Below are positions 8,893-18,818 of a stretch of DNA of 64,000 nucleotides, piece after piece. The notes below the pieces were generated by a model. The model saw only the letters and a list, made by a program, of their open reading frames with translations. It ran no database searches and was not told where the DNA came from. The stretch lies in contig NZ_BPQS01000002.1 in assembly GCF_022179385.1 (NCBI RefSeq), forward strand, positions 248,001 to 312,000, written 5' to 3'. The first letter of the stretch is position 1. Every line of letters starts with the position of its first letter. A program made the position numbers and the translations under genes. The stretch comes from Methylobacterium longum (GTDB lineage: Bacteria > Pseudomonadota > Alphaproteobacteria > Rhizobiales > Beijerinckiaceae).

Positions 8893-9299
8893 TCGGCGGC
8901 CTCCAGGGTGCCGGCCGGAAGCGGGCGAGGTTCGGGGAAGGGTGGGATGCGGGCGACCACGCCCTTGCGGAACTCGGCCGGCCGGTCGCGCCAGGGCACG
9001 ATGCCGTCCGAGGTCGTCGCGTAGGCGGCTACCCCGGCCAGGATGGTCTCGGCCGAGAGGGCCGGGTCCATGTCGCCGTACACGTAGGTCCAGCGCTCGG
9101 CCGAGGCCACGGCCACGGTGCAGGGGCGCTTGCAGACCGACAGACACTCCACGGGCTCGATCCGCAGGTGCGGATCAGCGCCGGCCCGGGCCCGCAGCGC
9201 ATCGAGGAGGCGGCTCCCGGCGCGGGGTCCGTCCGGGTCGTCGCCCTCGCGGCGGCAGGTCGTGCAGACGTACAGGACGGTCTCAGGCACGGGCCGCAC
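8889..9299 (-). CDS. DUF1636 protein, thioredoxin-like 2Fe-2S ferredoxin type
   Basis: A 136-aa protein of the DUF1636 family, commonly found in cobalamin clusters next to cobW. Cysteines at about positions 12, 15, 52, 56 and 60 (VCTTC near the start, ECLSVCKRPC later) resemble the spacing of thioredoxin-like [2Fe-2S] ferredoxins, so iron-sulfur or metal binding is a reasonable inference; no function is established. The start is uncertain: GTG 9299 gives a 17-bp overlap with cbtA, GTG 9290 a shorter one. The stop overlaps the cobW start (ATGA). It is therefore co-translated with cobalt handling genes. Confidence 0.85.
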   Translation of the reverse strand: MRPVPETVLYVCTTCRREGDDPDGPRAGSRLLDALRARAGADPHLRIEPVECLSVCKRPCTVAVASAERWTYVYGDMDPALSAETILAGVAAYATTSDGIVPWRDRPAEFRKGVVARIPPFPEPRPLPAGTLEAAE

Positions 9300-10038
9300 C
9301 CCGCGCCGAGTCGCGCGCCAAAGCGTGCCACGCCCAGCCGAATCCCAGGCCGATCATCACCCAGAGCACGAAGCCGATCGCCAGGGATCGCGACGCGAAC
9401 TGCGCGGCGAGAGCCGCAGGAAGCTCGGAGGTCCCGGCCGGGGCCTGCGGCGCGCCGACCATGTGGGGGATGATCATCAGGATGAGGCCACCCAGGATGG
9501 CGATGAACGAGCGGCGGATCGCGATCAGGTAGAGGCCCATTCCAGTTGCCGCCGCGGTCATCACCCACCATGCCTGGCGGGCCGCCAGGGGGGCCGCCTC
9601 GCTGCCGGGCAGTTCCGGCGGCAGGCCGAGACCCGGTGCCAGAGCGACGCTGGCGAAGCCCGCGATCGCGAAGGCGAGGCAGGTCCGCGCCGTCGGCTCG
9701 CGCCCGCAGGCGAGCATCACCGCGCCGAGCAACAGGGCGTAGCCGACCCCTCCGACCAGGGTCGCGAGTGCGGTGAACGCCATCCGCGGCAGACCGGCAC
9801 CGGGCTGCCATTCCGGGGCGGCGCGATCCGGCCCGGCCTTATCGGCATCGGAATGATCGTGACCGGAATGAGCCAGCACGATCGGCAACGTCTTGGCTGC
9901 CTGATGCGAGGGCTCCGCCCGCTCGTAGCGCTCGGCCGCGAGGATCAGCGGCGAGGTCAGCGTGAGTTCGAGGCCCGTCACGACGATGGCCGCGATGAAG
10001 CCGGCAGCCAGCGCCGCCGACAGAAGCCGGATGATCAT
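9283..10038 (-). CDS. cbtA: CbtA, predicted cobalt transporter membrane subunit
   Basis: CbtA and CbtB form a predicted cobalt uptake system seen behind cobalamin riboswitches in proteobacteria. This 251-aa protein has a first membrane helix at residues 2-24, then a loop with a metal-binding-looking stretch, LAHSGHDHSDADK, and about four more hydrophobic helices (FTALATLVGGVGYALLLG, CLAFAIAGFASVALAPG, FIAILGGLILMIIPHMVG, and one near the C-terminus). The conserved ...ARQAWWVMTAAATG segment matches the family. It lies 16 bp downstream of cbtB and overlaps the DUF1636 gene at its 3' end. Confidence 0.9.
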   Translation of the reverse strand: MIIRLLSAALAAGFIAAIVVTGLELTLTSPLILAAERYERAEPSHQAAKTLPIVLAHSGHDHSDADKAGPDRAAPEWQPGAGLPRMAFTALATLVGGVGYALLLGAVMLACGREPTARTCLAFAIAGFASVALAPGLGLPPELPGSEAAPLAARQAWWVMTAAATGMGLYLIAIRRSFIAILGGLILMIIPHMVGAPQAPAGTSELPAALAAQFASRSLAIGFVLWVMIGLGFGWAWHALARDSARGAARA

Positions 10039-10054
10039 CCCTTGTGTCAGGGCG

Positions 10055-10237
10055 TCAGTGGCAGGGGAAGTTCTGGGTGTGCCGGAAGTCGTGCGCCGCG
10101 TTGTGGAGCGCGATCGCCGGCGAGAAGCCCGCCATGAACAGCAGGCCGAGGCCGAGGAACGCCGCGAGTGCCACGGCGACAGGTCGCTCGGCCGAGCGGG
10201 TGCCGAGTGCGGCGGGGGCGAGGGTCGAAGTGGTCAT
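10055..10237 (-). CDS. cbtB: CbtB, small cobalt transporter subunit
   Basis: A 60-aa protein with one transmembrane helix (about residues 20-43) and a short C-terminal tail containing HNAAHDFRH and a final Cys-His, a typical CbtB metal-binding end. It is the first gene after the cobalamin riboswitch, so it should be repressed when adenosylcobalamin is plentiful. I chose ATG 10237 over longer frames because it follows a good Shine-Dalgarno sequence (GGAGAG, complement of 10246-10251) and matches the family's short length; the longer frame would run back through the riboswitch itself. Confidence 0.92.
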   Translation of the reverse strand: MTTSTLAPAALGTRSAERPVAVALAAFLGLGLLFMAGFSPAIALHNAAHDFRHTQNFPCH

Positions 10238-10252
10238 CAGCGTGTCTCTCCA

Positions 10253-10269
10253 GCCGCCCCACCGGCGGC
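10253..10269 (-). promoter_or_regulatory. Hairpin just upstream of the cbtB ribosome binding site
   Basis: GCCGCC and GGCGGC form a perfect six-base stem with a five-base loop, directly before the GGAGAG Shine-Dalgarno of cbtB and after the riboswitch core. Its position suits an expression platform that controls ribosome access, but the pairing partner in the ligand-bound state was not worked out. No run of U follows, so a transcription terminator is less likely. Confidence 0.5.
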
Positions 10270-10284
10270 ATTGCGGGATCCTGG

Positions 10285-10468
10285 CGTGACGGCAGGTCTC
10301 CTGGCTCGCGGCTCTGCGCGCCGGCCGCCTTCCCGGATCGCTCCGGTGGCTCTCTGGCAGGCACTCGCCGCTCACAGTTGCGGGGGCAGCCGCGGATTTG
10401 AGGCTTACGCCCCTCACCGCATTCCCTTTTCACCCCGTCGCCGGGGCACCGTCACGGGCCCTTTGTAG
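10285..10468 (-). promoter_or_regulatory. Cobalamin (AdoCbl) riboswitch
   Basis: Read on the minus strand the leader contains the classic elements in order: GACGGGGTGAAAAGGGAA with GCGGTGA following, the core GCTGCCCCCGCAACTGTGAG, the GGGAAGGCGG segment, and the 3' B12 box GAGCCAGGAGACCTGCC. These are the conserved features of the cobalamin riboswitch family. It lies 48 nt before the cbtB start and is expected to switch off the cobalt uptake and cob genes when coenzyme B12 is abundant. The 5' limit is approximate. Confidence 0.96.
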
Positions 10469-10544
10469 ACGCTACGGCGTCCCCGCACAACGGATCGGCG
10501 GCCTGTGGGATCCGAATCTCGTCGCCATCCTCCGAGCGGCGCCG

Positions 10545-10582
10545 CCCGACCCGCGATCCTGCCGCGCGGGATGCGGGTCGGG
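10545..10582. terminator. Strong GC hairpin between riboswitch promoter region and the S10 peptidase gene
   Basis: CCCGACCCGC (10545-10554) pairs perfectly with GCGGGTCGGG (10573-10582), and an inner ATCC/GGAT pair extends it. It lies about 80 bp beyond the stop of the leftward S10 peptidase gene and may stop that transcript before it reaches the cob leader. No T-run follows on the minus strand, so it is not a standard intrinsic terminator. The rest of 10469-10662 shows no gene and should contain the cob operon promoter. Confidence 0.4.
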
Positions 10583-10662
10583 TGAGACTTTCGGCTGTCG
10601 TGCGGAGGCGGCGGCGCGTCGAACGGCCTGCTCGCGGAACGGCCCTTCCCGGCGGGTCCGGC

Positions 10663-12264
10663 CTAGTGCCGCTCCGCCGGGGCTTGCCAGGGGACTTGCG
10701 AAGGGGCTTGCGAAGGCGCTTCCGAGGACCCGACATCGCGCGCCTTCACGGCCTCGGAGAAGAGACGCTCGACATCCGTCCTGAACGCCGCCCGCGAATC
10801 GGGGCGGGTGTAGAACATGTGCCCGCCCGGATAGACCGCGAGGCTCAGGCGACCCGCCGCGTAGGCGGGGACCTGCGCCAGCAGAAGCTTCGAGGCGTAG
10901 TAGGGCGTCACGAGGTCGGTGAAGCCGTGCACCACGAGGACCCGCAGCCGACCGTCCAGGGCGAGGGCTCCCTTCAGGTTGGACAGCACCTCCGGGGCTT
11001 GCCGGCCGGAGCCCCAGCTCCAGCCGCGGTTCACGGCTGAGTTGAGCAGCTCGTAGCGCATGTTGGGCACGGGCCATTTCAGCGTGCGTGCGTAGAGGTC
11101 GATCATGGCGCTGGTCAGCGGAGCCTGGAGCGCCGTGAGTTGCGGGTCCTCGAAGCTCGACTGCGCGGCATCCGGGTTCGGATCCCAGCCGGTGATCCCG
11201 GTATCATAGGCGCTGGTCACCCTCCCGTCGGCGCGGTCGACCTCGCGCTGGACGCTGCGGGTCGTGAGCCGCGCCGCCTGGGCGCGCACCAGGGCGGCGT
11301 CGAGGCCGACGAGGGGCGCGACCCTGTCGGTCATCCGCGCGACGGCCTGTGCGTCACTCGGACCTTTCAGCAGATCCGCGAAGTAGGGGCCCGACGCGTA
11401 GGACTCCGCGTCCGCCAGCAGGGCCGGCGTCGGCACTTGGCCGGTCCGCTCCAGCGCTCCGGCGGCGAGGGAGGGCAGCTTCAGCACGTAGCCCCAGGGA
11501 TTGGCGCGGGGCGTTTCCAGCCAGCCGAAATCCAGCACCGGCGACAGCAGCACCAGCCCGGACAGGCCGACGCCGACATCCTCCTGCAGTTTCTCGGCGA
11601 TCAGCGGACCCCGGAAGCCGCCGTAGCTCTCGCCGACGAAGAATTTCGGGCTCGCCATGCGGTCGTTGACGCGCAGGTAGCGTGCGATGACCGCCGCGAG
11701 CGTCGACGCGTCGGACTCGATCGACCAGTAGGCCTTGCCGTTGCCGTCGGCCGCGCGGCTGTAACCCGTCCCGACCGGATCGATGAAGACGAGGTCGGTG
11801 AAGCCCAGCCACGTGCCGTCGTTGGGGGTGAGCGCCACCGGCTGCGACGGGCTGATGCTGGCCGTGCCGACGGGCAGCCGCCACGGGCCGATCGCCCCGA
11901 TGTTCAGGTAGGCCGAGGCCGCGCCTGGCCCGCCGTTGACCGCGAAGGTCACGGGCCTTTCGCGGCCGGCTTCCGGCGCCACCGTGTAGGCCACGTAGGC
12001 GATCTCGGCCTGCAGCTTGCCGGCCTCGTCGACGAGGGGCAGGCTGCCGGCGGTAGCGGTGACCGCGAGGGTCCGGCCGTCCGGCAGGGGCAGGCTGTGC
12101 TTCGTGGTCGAATCGGGCGGCAGGCGCCGCCCCTCCGGACCGCGCGGCGCCGGCCGCGCCTCCGCCTGACCATGCGGCGCGTCCTGCGCGCGGACCGGCA
12201 AGGGGGCCGCGACCGTCAGGGACAGGGCGAGCGCAGCGCGCGCGAATCTCGTCGGGGTCACCAT
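10663..12264 (-). CDS. S10 family serine carboxypeptidase, exported
   Basis: Peptidase of the serine carboxypeptidase (S10) family with an alpha/beta-hydrolase fold. The 533-aa protein starts at ATG 12264 with a signal peptide (about 26 residues ending LPVRAQD), so it probably acts in the periplasm. The oxyanion region VNGGPGAASAY, the nucleophile motif GESYGG (Ser about 213), GFTDLVTPY (Asp) and PGGHMFY (His) supply the catalytic residues. The C-terminal tail is a degenerate four-residue repeat rich in A, P, S and Q, encoded by 12-bp units. The start overlaps the holC stop by one base (TGATG). Confidence 0.92.
   Translation of the reverse strand: MVTPTRFARAALALSLTVAAPLPVRAQDAPHGQAEARPAPRGPEGRRLPPDSTTKHSLPLPDGRTLAVTATAGSLPLVDEAGKLQAEIAYVAYTVAPEAGRERPVTFAVNGGPGAASAYLNIGAIGPWRLPVGTASISPSQPVALTPNDGTWLGFTDLVFIDPVGTGYSRAADGNGKAYWSIESDASTLAAVIARYLRVNDRMASPKFFVGESYGGFRGPLIAEKLQEDVGVGLSGLVLLSPVLDFGWLETPRANPWGYVLKLPSLAAGALERTGQVPTPALLADAESYASGPYFADLLKGPSDAQAVARMTDRVAPLVGLDAALVRAQAARLTTRSVQREVDRADGRVTSAYDTGITGWDPNPDAAQSSFEDPQLTALQAPLTSAMIDLYARTLKWPVPNMRYELLNSAVNRGWSWGSGRQAPEVLSNLKGALALDGRLRVLVVHGFTDLVTPYYASKLLLAQVPAYAAGRLSLAVYPGGHMFYTRPDSRAAFRTDVERLFSEAVKARDVGSSEAPSQAPSQVPWQAPAERH
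10682..10729 (-). repeat. Degenerate 12-bp tandem repeat in the S10 peptidase 3' end
   Basis: Four consecutive 12-bp units start at 10682, 10694, 10706 and 10718 (GCTTGCCAGGGG, ACTTGCGAAGGG, GCTTGCGAAGGC, GCTTCCGAGGAC on the plus strand). In frame they encode the A/S-P-S/W-Q tail of the peptidase. The unit length keeps the frame, so copy-number change would only alter tail length. Confidence 0.7.
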
Positions 12265-12716
12265 CACGCCTTCTTGTTCCAGCGCCCGGACTCGTCCTGC
12301 TGCCAGTAGGCGACTGCGTGGCCCGCGTCCTTGGCCTGCTTCCACTGCTCGCGGGCGCGCAGGAGAGCGTCCTGATCGGTGCCGTCGAACAGGATGCAGA
12401 TCCGCGCGTATCCGCCGGCGTCCGGCGGCAGGTCGGCGCCCTCGACGAGGAAGCGGATCGAGGCGGCGTTCGGGTTCACGTCCCGCAGGGTCAGCACCAC
12501 GGGCTGGCTCCCCGCATCCGGCTCACGGTCCGTGCCGTGCGGCAGGAAGCTTTCGTCGGAATAGGTCCAGAGGTGGTCGTCCAGCGCCTGGAGACGCTCC
12601 TCGCTCGCGGCCTGGATCGCGGCCTGCCAGCCGCGCTCGAGGGAGCGCTCGACGAGATTCGGCAGCACCTTCTCCAGGGGCTGCCGCTGCATGTGGTAGA
12701 AGAGGATCTCTGTCAC
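12264..12716 (-). CDS. holC: HolC, DNA polymerase III chi subunit
   Basis: Chi links the clamp loader to single-stranded DNA-binding protein at the replication fork. The 150-aa protein begins VTEILFYHMQRQPLEKVLPNLVERSLERGW, the standard start of alphaproteobacterial chi proteins, and continues with LDDHLWTYSDESFLPHG, a strongly conserved segment. I chose GTG 12716 because family alignments begin at this residue; a start four codons upstream (12728) is possible but adds MHRA without support. It sits 67 bp after pyrG and overlaps the peptidase gene, so these unrelated genes may share a transcript. Confidence 0.93.
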   Translation of the reverse strand: MTEILFYHMQRQPLEKVLPNLVERSLERGWQAAIQAASEERLQALDDHLWTYSDESFLPHGTDREPDAGSQPVVLTLRDVNPNAASIRFLVEGADLPPDAGGYARICILFDGTDQDALLRAREQWKQAKDAGHAVAYWQQDESGRWNKKA

Positions 12717-12783
12717 GGCCCGGTGCATATAGGGTGCGGAGCCGCGGGGCGAGGAGCGGCGCGCCGCCGCGCCCTGATGCCCG

Positions 12784-14568
<1,785 letters not shown>

Positions 14569-14988
14569 TCAGCGCGACTGCGGCGCGTCCGGAACCGCGG
14601 GCTGGGCCGGAGCGGCCGGCTGGGCCGGGGCCGTCGCCGGGACCCGATCCTGCTGCTGGCGGAGCGTGTCGAGCAGGTTGTCGGCGCCGGTCGGCTGCTT
14701 GGCGGGCTGGCCCGATGTCTGCGGCGCGCCGGTGTCGAGAATCGATTTCGGCGCGGCCGAGCGATGCGACAGGATCGCCAGGACCAGGCTGGTCGTGAAG
14801 AACAGCGCCGCCAGGATCGCGGTCGCCCGTGTGAGGGCGTTGGCCTGGCCGCGGCCGGTCATGAAGCCCCCGACTCCGCCGCCACCGCCGCCGCCCAGGC
14901 CCAGGCCACCCTCGGAGCGCTGAAGCAGCACGACGCCGATCAGCGCGAGCACGATGATGAGGTGGACGACGATCAGGACGGTCTGCAT
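14569..14988 (-). CDS. secG: SecG, protein translocase subunit
   Basis: Small accessory subunit of the SecYEG channel. The 139-aa protein has two membrane helices: one at residues 3-22 (VLIVVHLIIVLALIGVVLLQ) and one around residues 56-74. Between them is the characteristic RSEGGLGLGGGGGGGVGG loop. The long alanine/proline/glutamine-rich C-terminal tail is common in alphaproteobacterial SecG. Start ATG 14988 fits the family; the upstream extension is not conserved. The 297 bp between this start and the next gene holds no recognisable gene and should contain the secG promoter. Confidence 0.95.
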   Translation of the reverse strand: MQTVLIVVHLIIVLALIGVVLLQRSEGGLGLGGGGGGGVGGFMTGRGQANALTRATAILAALFFTTSLVLAILSHRSAAPKSILDTGAPQTSGQPAKQPTGADNLLDTLRQQQDRVPATAPAQPAAPAQPAVPDAPQSR

Positions 14989-15285
14989 CGGTGTTCCGGG
15001 ATCTTCAGCGCCGCGCGCCGGCTGGGACAGCCGGCGGACGGAGGCGCAAAGGCCGAAGCCCGGGGCCGCCTGCGCCGTCTCCCTGTCGGATCGGGAGATC
15101 TTCGCCTGCGACCCGCGGGCGGGTCGGCCGGAATTCTGCCAGCGCCATACACCACCCGTCCGCCGCCGCCAACCTGACGCCGCCGGCCCGCTGTTCCTGC
15201 CGCCCCTCGTCATCGGCCGCGCGCCGTGCTCTGTCCACCGGAGGGCGGACGATCGAAGGCGCCGCCCCGTATCCGGAGCCGCATC

Positions 15286-15732
15286 ATGTCCGTGTCACGC
15301 CGTTCGGCGCTCGCCGCCGCCATTGCAGCACCCGTCCTGATGCGGACGCGACCCGGGCAGGCTGCCGACCCGGGCGGTGCTGCCGTCGAGGAGGCGGTCG
15401 ACGCCCTCACCAAGGCCCTGCTCGCCGGGGATGGACCGGCGCTCGAGGCGCTGACCCATGACGGTCTGAGCTACGGACATTCCAGCGGGCTCGTGCAGGA
15501 CAGGGCGGCCTTCATCGAGCCGCTGGCTACCAAGCGTGCCAGCTTCCCGAGCATCACCCTGTCGGACCGGTCGGTCTCGGTGGTCGGCGACGACGCCATC
15601 GCCCGGCACGTCTTCACCGGGGAGAGCATTGCGAACGGCAAGACCTCGCCCGTGCATATCGGCGTGATGCAGGTCTGGCACCGGGACGGCGGCCGCTGGC
15701 GGCTGCTGGCCCGTCAGGCCTTCAAGATCTGA
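15286..15732 (+). CDS. Exported NTF2-like (DUF4440-type) protein
   Basis: A 148-aa protein whose residues about 30-148 look like an NTF2-like/SnoaL fold: AVDALTKALLAGDGPALEALTHDGLSYGHSSG near the start and IGVMQVWHRDGGRWRLLARQAFKI at the end. The N-terminus (SVSRRSALAAAIAAPVLM) carries twin arginines and a hydrophobic stretch, so export by Tat or Sec is likely. No catalytic function can be assigned. It is the only rightward gene between secG and tpiA, which are usually close together in this group; it may have been inserted there. Confidence 0.8.
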   Translation: MSVSRRSALAAAIAAPVLMRTRPGQAADPGGAAVEEAVDALTKALLAGDGPALEALTHDGLSYGHSSGLVQDRAAFIEPLATKRASFPSITLSDRSVSVVGDDAIARHVFTGESIANGKTSPVHIGVMQVWHRDGGRWRLLARQAFKI

Positions 15733-15860
15733 GCCCGCCCGCGTTCGCCGGTCCTCGCGGGCCGAGGGACCGGTCCGGCCGCGCCACCGCCGCAGGTCGC
15801 GTGCGGCCCTCCGTCCGGTCCCGATGCCGCGGGCTGCGCGCGGCCAGGATCCCATTTTCA

Positions 15861-15889
15861 TGGGACGCGCCACTTCGTGGGACGCGCCA
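15861..15889. repeat. Direct repeat TGGGACGCGCCA, two copies
   Basis: Two identical 12-bp copies at 15861-15872 and 15878-15889, offset by 17 bp, lie in the 232-bp gap between the converging NTF2-like gene and tpiA. The outer ends read CATGG and CCATG. No gene is visible in this gap. The function is unknown; duplication of a short segment or a protein-binding site would both fit. Confidence 0.6.
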
Positions 15890-15964
15890 TGCACAGGATT
15901 TAAGGCAACGACCGCCGTCCGCGGGCCGCGCAGCGGAGACCGGGATGACGACCGGTCCGCGCGC

Positions 15965-16726
15965 TCACACGTAGGCGGCGCAGATCCCCAGGAAATCGTC
16001 GGCCACGAGGCTCGCGCCGCCGACCAGCGCGCCGTCGACATTGTCCACCGACAGGAGTTCGCGGGCGTTGCCGGGCTTCACCGAGCCGCCGTAGAGGATC
16101 CGGATCTTCTGCGCCTCGTCGCCCACGAGCTTGTCCAGCATCTCGCGCAGCGACGCGTGGACCTCGGCGATGTCGCGCGGGGTCGGCGTGCGGCCCGAGC
16201 CGATCGCCCAGACCGGCTCGTAGGCGATCACCGTGTCGGCCGCCTTCGCGCCCTTCGGCAGGCCGATGGCGAGTTGGGCGCGGACGATGTCGAGGGCGCG
16301 GCCCTGCTCGCGCTCCTCGATGGTCTCGCCCACGCAGATGATGCCGCACAGGCCGGCGCGCCGGGCGCCGAGCGCCTTGGCGTGGACGCCGTCGTCGGTC
16401 TCGTGGTGGTAGGCCCGCCGCTCGGAATGGCCCACGATCACGTAGCTGGCGCCGAGATCGGCGAGCATCTCGGCCGAGATCGAGCCCGTGAAGGCGCCGC
16501 TCTCGCGGGCGTGCAGGTTCTGTCCGCCGATGGCGATGGGCGAGCCCGCGGCGGCGGCCACGCAGGAACTGATCAGCGTCGCGGGGGGGCAGATCAGCAC
16601 GTCGATGCGGGCGGCGAGGTCCGGTGCCAGCCGGTCGCGGATCGTCTCGACCACCGAGATCGACGCACGCGTGCCGTTCATCTTCCAATTGCCGGCGACC
16701 AGCGGCCTGCGCCCCGACTGCGTCAT
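15965..16726 (-). CDS. tpiA: Triose-phosphate isomerase
   Basis: Interconverts glyceraldehyde 3-phosphate and dihydroxyacetone phosphate. All active-site elements are visible in the 253-aa protein: GNWKMN (Lys about 15), VGHSERR (catalytic His region), [11 protein letters not shown] (catalytic Glu) and [10 protein letters not shown] (phosphate binding). Start ATG 16726 agrees with family length; a longer frame upstream has no conserved residues. The gene diverges from ppiD across a 187-bp spacer that must hold both promoters. Confidence 0.98.
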   Translation of the reverse strand: MTQSGRRPLVAGNWKMNGTRASISVVETIRDRLAPDLAARIDVLICPPATLISSCVAAAAGSPIAIGGQNLHARESGAFTGSISAEMLADLGASYVIVGHSERRAYHHETDDGVHAKALGARRAGLCGIICVGETIEEREQGRALDIVRAQLAIGLPKGAKAADTVIAYEPVWAIGSGRTPTPRDIAEVHASLREMLDKLVGDEAQKIRILYGGSVKPGNARELLSVDNVDGALVGGASLVADDFLGICAAYV

Positions 16727-16913
16727 TCCTGCCCTCGCTCCGCCGCGGCTTTTCAGAAGTCGCCGGGGCCTACCAGAGCGAGCTTGAGCGCGCAAACAGG
16801 TGCGGAACGCCCAAGCCTTTGCCTGTGGACGCGAATGGTCTATCGCGGTCCGCTCTCAAGGATTCCGCCGGCCCGGCGACGGGACGGCCGCCGCAGGTAT
16901 TCGATCACAGACC

Positions 16914-18815
16914 ATGCTTCAGGGCATCCGCAACGCCAGCCAGCACTGGCTCGGCAAGATCATCCTGACGATCATCTTCGCCCTGCTGATCGCGGGCGTG
17001 GGGATCTTCGGCGTCGAGGAGTTCTTCCGGGGCGGCTCCAGCAACAGGGTGGCGACGGTCGGCAGCACGCCGATCACCACCGAGCAGGTGCGCCAAGCCT
17101 ATCAGAACCAGTTGCAGCGCTATCAGACGCAGCTGAAGCGGGCGCTCACGCCGGATCAGGCGCGGATGCTCGGCCTCGACCGGCAGGTGATGTCCCAGCT
17201 GATCACCGAGGCCGCCCTCGATCAGAAGACGCACGATCTCGGCCTCGCCGTGCCGGACGCCTCGGTGATCCGGGCGATCCACGACGAGAAGAGCTTCCAG
17301 AACGCGCAAGGTCAGTTCGACTCGCAGCTCTTCTACCAGACGTTGCAGCGGGCGGGCCTGAACGAGGGCATGTTCGTGCGCGAGCAGCGCTCCGTGATCG
17401 CCCGCCTCCAGCTCGCCGAGGCCGTGTCGTCCGATCTGCACGTGCCCGGGGCCATGCGGGAGGCCGTCCACCGCTACACCACCGAGCGCCGGGCCGCCGC
17501 CTACCTGATGCTGACGCCCTCCACGGCCGGCCAGATTCCGGATCCGACCGACGAGGAGCTGAAGACCTGGTATGAGGCCAACAAGTCGGGCTTCCGCGCG
17601 CCCGAGTTCAGGTCCGCCAATCTCCTGGTCGTCGACCCCGAGGCGATGGCGAAGCCCGACGCCATCACGGAGGCCGACGCCCGCGCCGCCTACGCGCTGA
17701 ACAAGGATCGCTACGGCAGCCCGGAGAAGCGCACGATCCAGCAGATCGTCTTCCCCGACGCCGCCGCCGCCGAGGCCGCCCGCAAGGCGATCGAGGACGG
17801 CTCCAAGACCTTCGACGCGGTCGCGACCGAGCGGGGCACCGACGAGAAGGATCTCACGCTCGGCACGCTGACCAAGAGCGAGCTGTTCGACAAGGCCGTG
17901 GCGGATGCCGCCTTCGCGCTGCCCGAGGGCGGCGTGAGCCAGCCGGTCCAGGGCCGGTTCGGAACGGTGCTTCTGCGGGTGACCAAGATCGAGTCCGGGA
18001 CCGTGAAGCCCTTCGAGCAGGTCGAGGGCGAGATCCGCAAGGGGCTGGCGCTGGCCCGGGCCCGGGACGCCATGGAGACGACCCGGGACGCCATCGAGGA
18101 CCAGCGCGCCGGTGCCAAGCCGCTCACCGACATCGCTGCCGAACGCAGCCTCACGCTCGTGGGCGTGAAGGCCGTCGACTCGCAGGGCAAGGATCCGGAG
18201 GGCCGGAAGGTCGCCGACATACCCGATCCCGACACCACCCTGCCGGCCCTGTTCCGCGCCGAGATCGGCGGCGACAACGAGCCCCTGCGCACGAAGGCCG
18301 GCGGCTACGTCTGGTACGACGTCACCAACATCGACCCGGCGCACGACAAGCCGCTCGATGTGGTGAAGGACGGGGTGAAGGCTGGCTGGACCGCCGCCGA
18401 GATCGCCAAGCGCCTGCAGGCCAAGGGCCGCGAATTGGCCGAGAAGCTCAACAAGGGCGAGACCATCGAGGCCGTGGCCCAGGAGGTCGGCGTCAACCCG
18501 CAGGAGGCGCAGGATCTCGCGCGCAACCAGGCCCGGGACATGCTCACCGCCGACGACGTGAACCTGATCTTTGCGACCCCGGTGGGCAAGGCCGGCTCGG
18601 CGGCGGCGGGCGATTCCCGGGCGGTGTTCAAGGTCACGGCGGCGACGATGCCGGCCTTCGTGGCCGACAGCCCGAGCGACCGGCAGATCACGCAGAGCTT
18701 CCAGGCGGCGCTCGCCGACGACGTGCTGTCGGAGTACATCGGCGAGGTCCAGAAGAACGCGGGCGTGAAGGTCGACGCGGCGGCCCTGCGCCGGGCGCTG
18801 GGCGGCGAGTACTGA
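16914..18815 (+). CDS. ppiD: PpiD-like periplasmic folding factor (SurA_N/parvulin)
   Basis: Membrane-anchored peptidyl-prolyl isomerase/chaperone that assists proteins leaving the Sec channel. The 633-aa protein has one N-terminal helix (about residues 14-34, IILTIIFALLIAGVGIFGVE), a SurA_N-type domain with the ALTPDQARMLGLDRQVMSQLI segment, and a parvulin-like domain around residues 225-365 (PEKRTIQQIVFPD... GGVSQPVQGRFGTVLLRV). Length matches the family. It stops three bases before trpE, so the trp genes probably depend on this promoter at least in part. Confidence 0.92.
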   Translation: MLQGIRNASQHWLGKIILTIIFALLIAGVGIFGVEEFFRGGSSNRVATVGSTPITTEQVRQAYQNQLQRYQTQLKRALTPDQARMLGLDRQVMSQLITEAALDQKTHDLGLAVPDASVIRAIHDEKSFQNAQGQFDSQLFYQTLQRAGLNEGMFVREQRSVIARLQLAEAVSSDLHVPGAMREAVHRYTTERRAAAYLMLTPSTAGQIPDPTDEELKTWYEANKSGFRAPEFRSANLLVVDPEAMAKPDAITEADARAAYALNKDRYGSPEKRTIQQIVFPDAAAAEAARKAIEDGSKTFDAVATERGTDEKDLTLGTLTKSELFDKAVADAAFALPEGGVSQPVQGRFGTVLLRVTKIESGTVKPFEQVEGEIRKGLALARARDAMETTRDAIEDQRAGAKPLTDIAAERSLTLVGVKAVDSQGKDPEGRKVADIPDPDTTLPALFRAEIGGDNEPLRTKAGGYVWYDVTNIDPAHDKPLDVVKDGVKAGWTAAEIAKRLQAKGRELAEKLNKGETIEAVAQEVGVNPQEAQDLARNQARDMLTADDVNLIFATPVGKAGSAAAGDSRAVFKVTAATMPAFVADSPSDRQITQSFQAALADDVLSEYIGEVQKNAGVKVDAAALRRALGGEY

Positions 18816-18818
18816 GGC

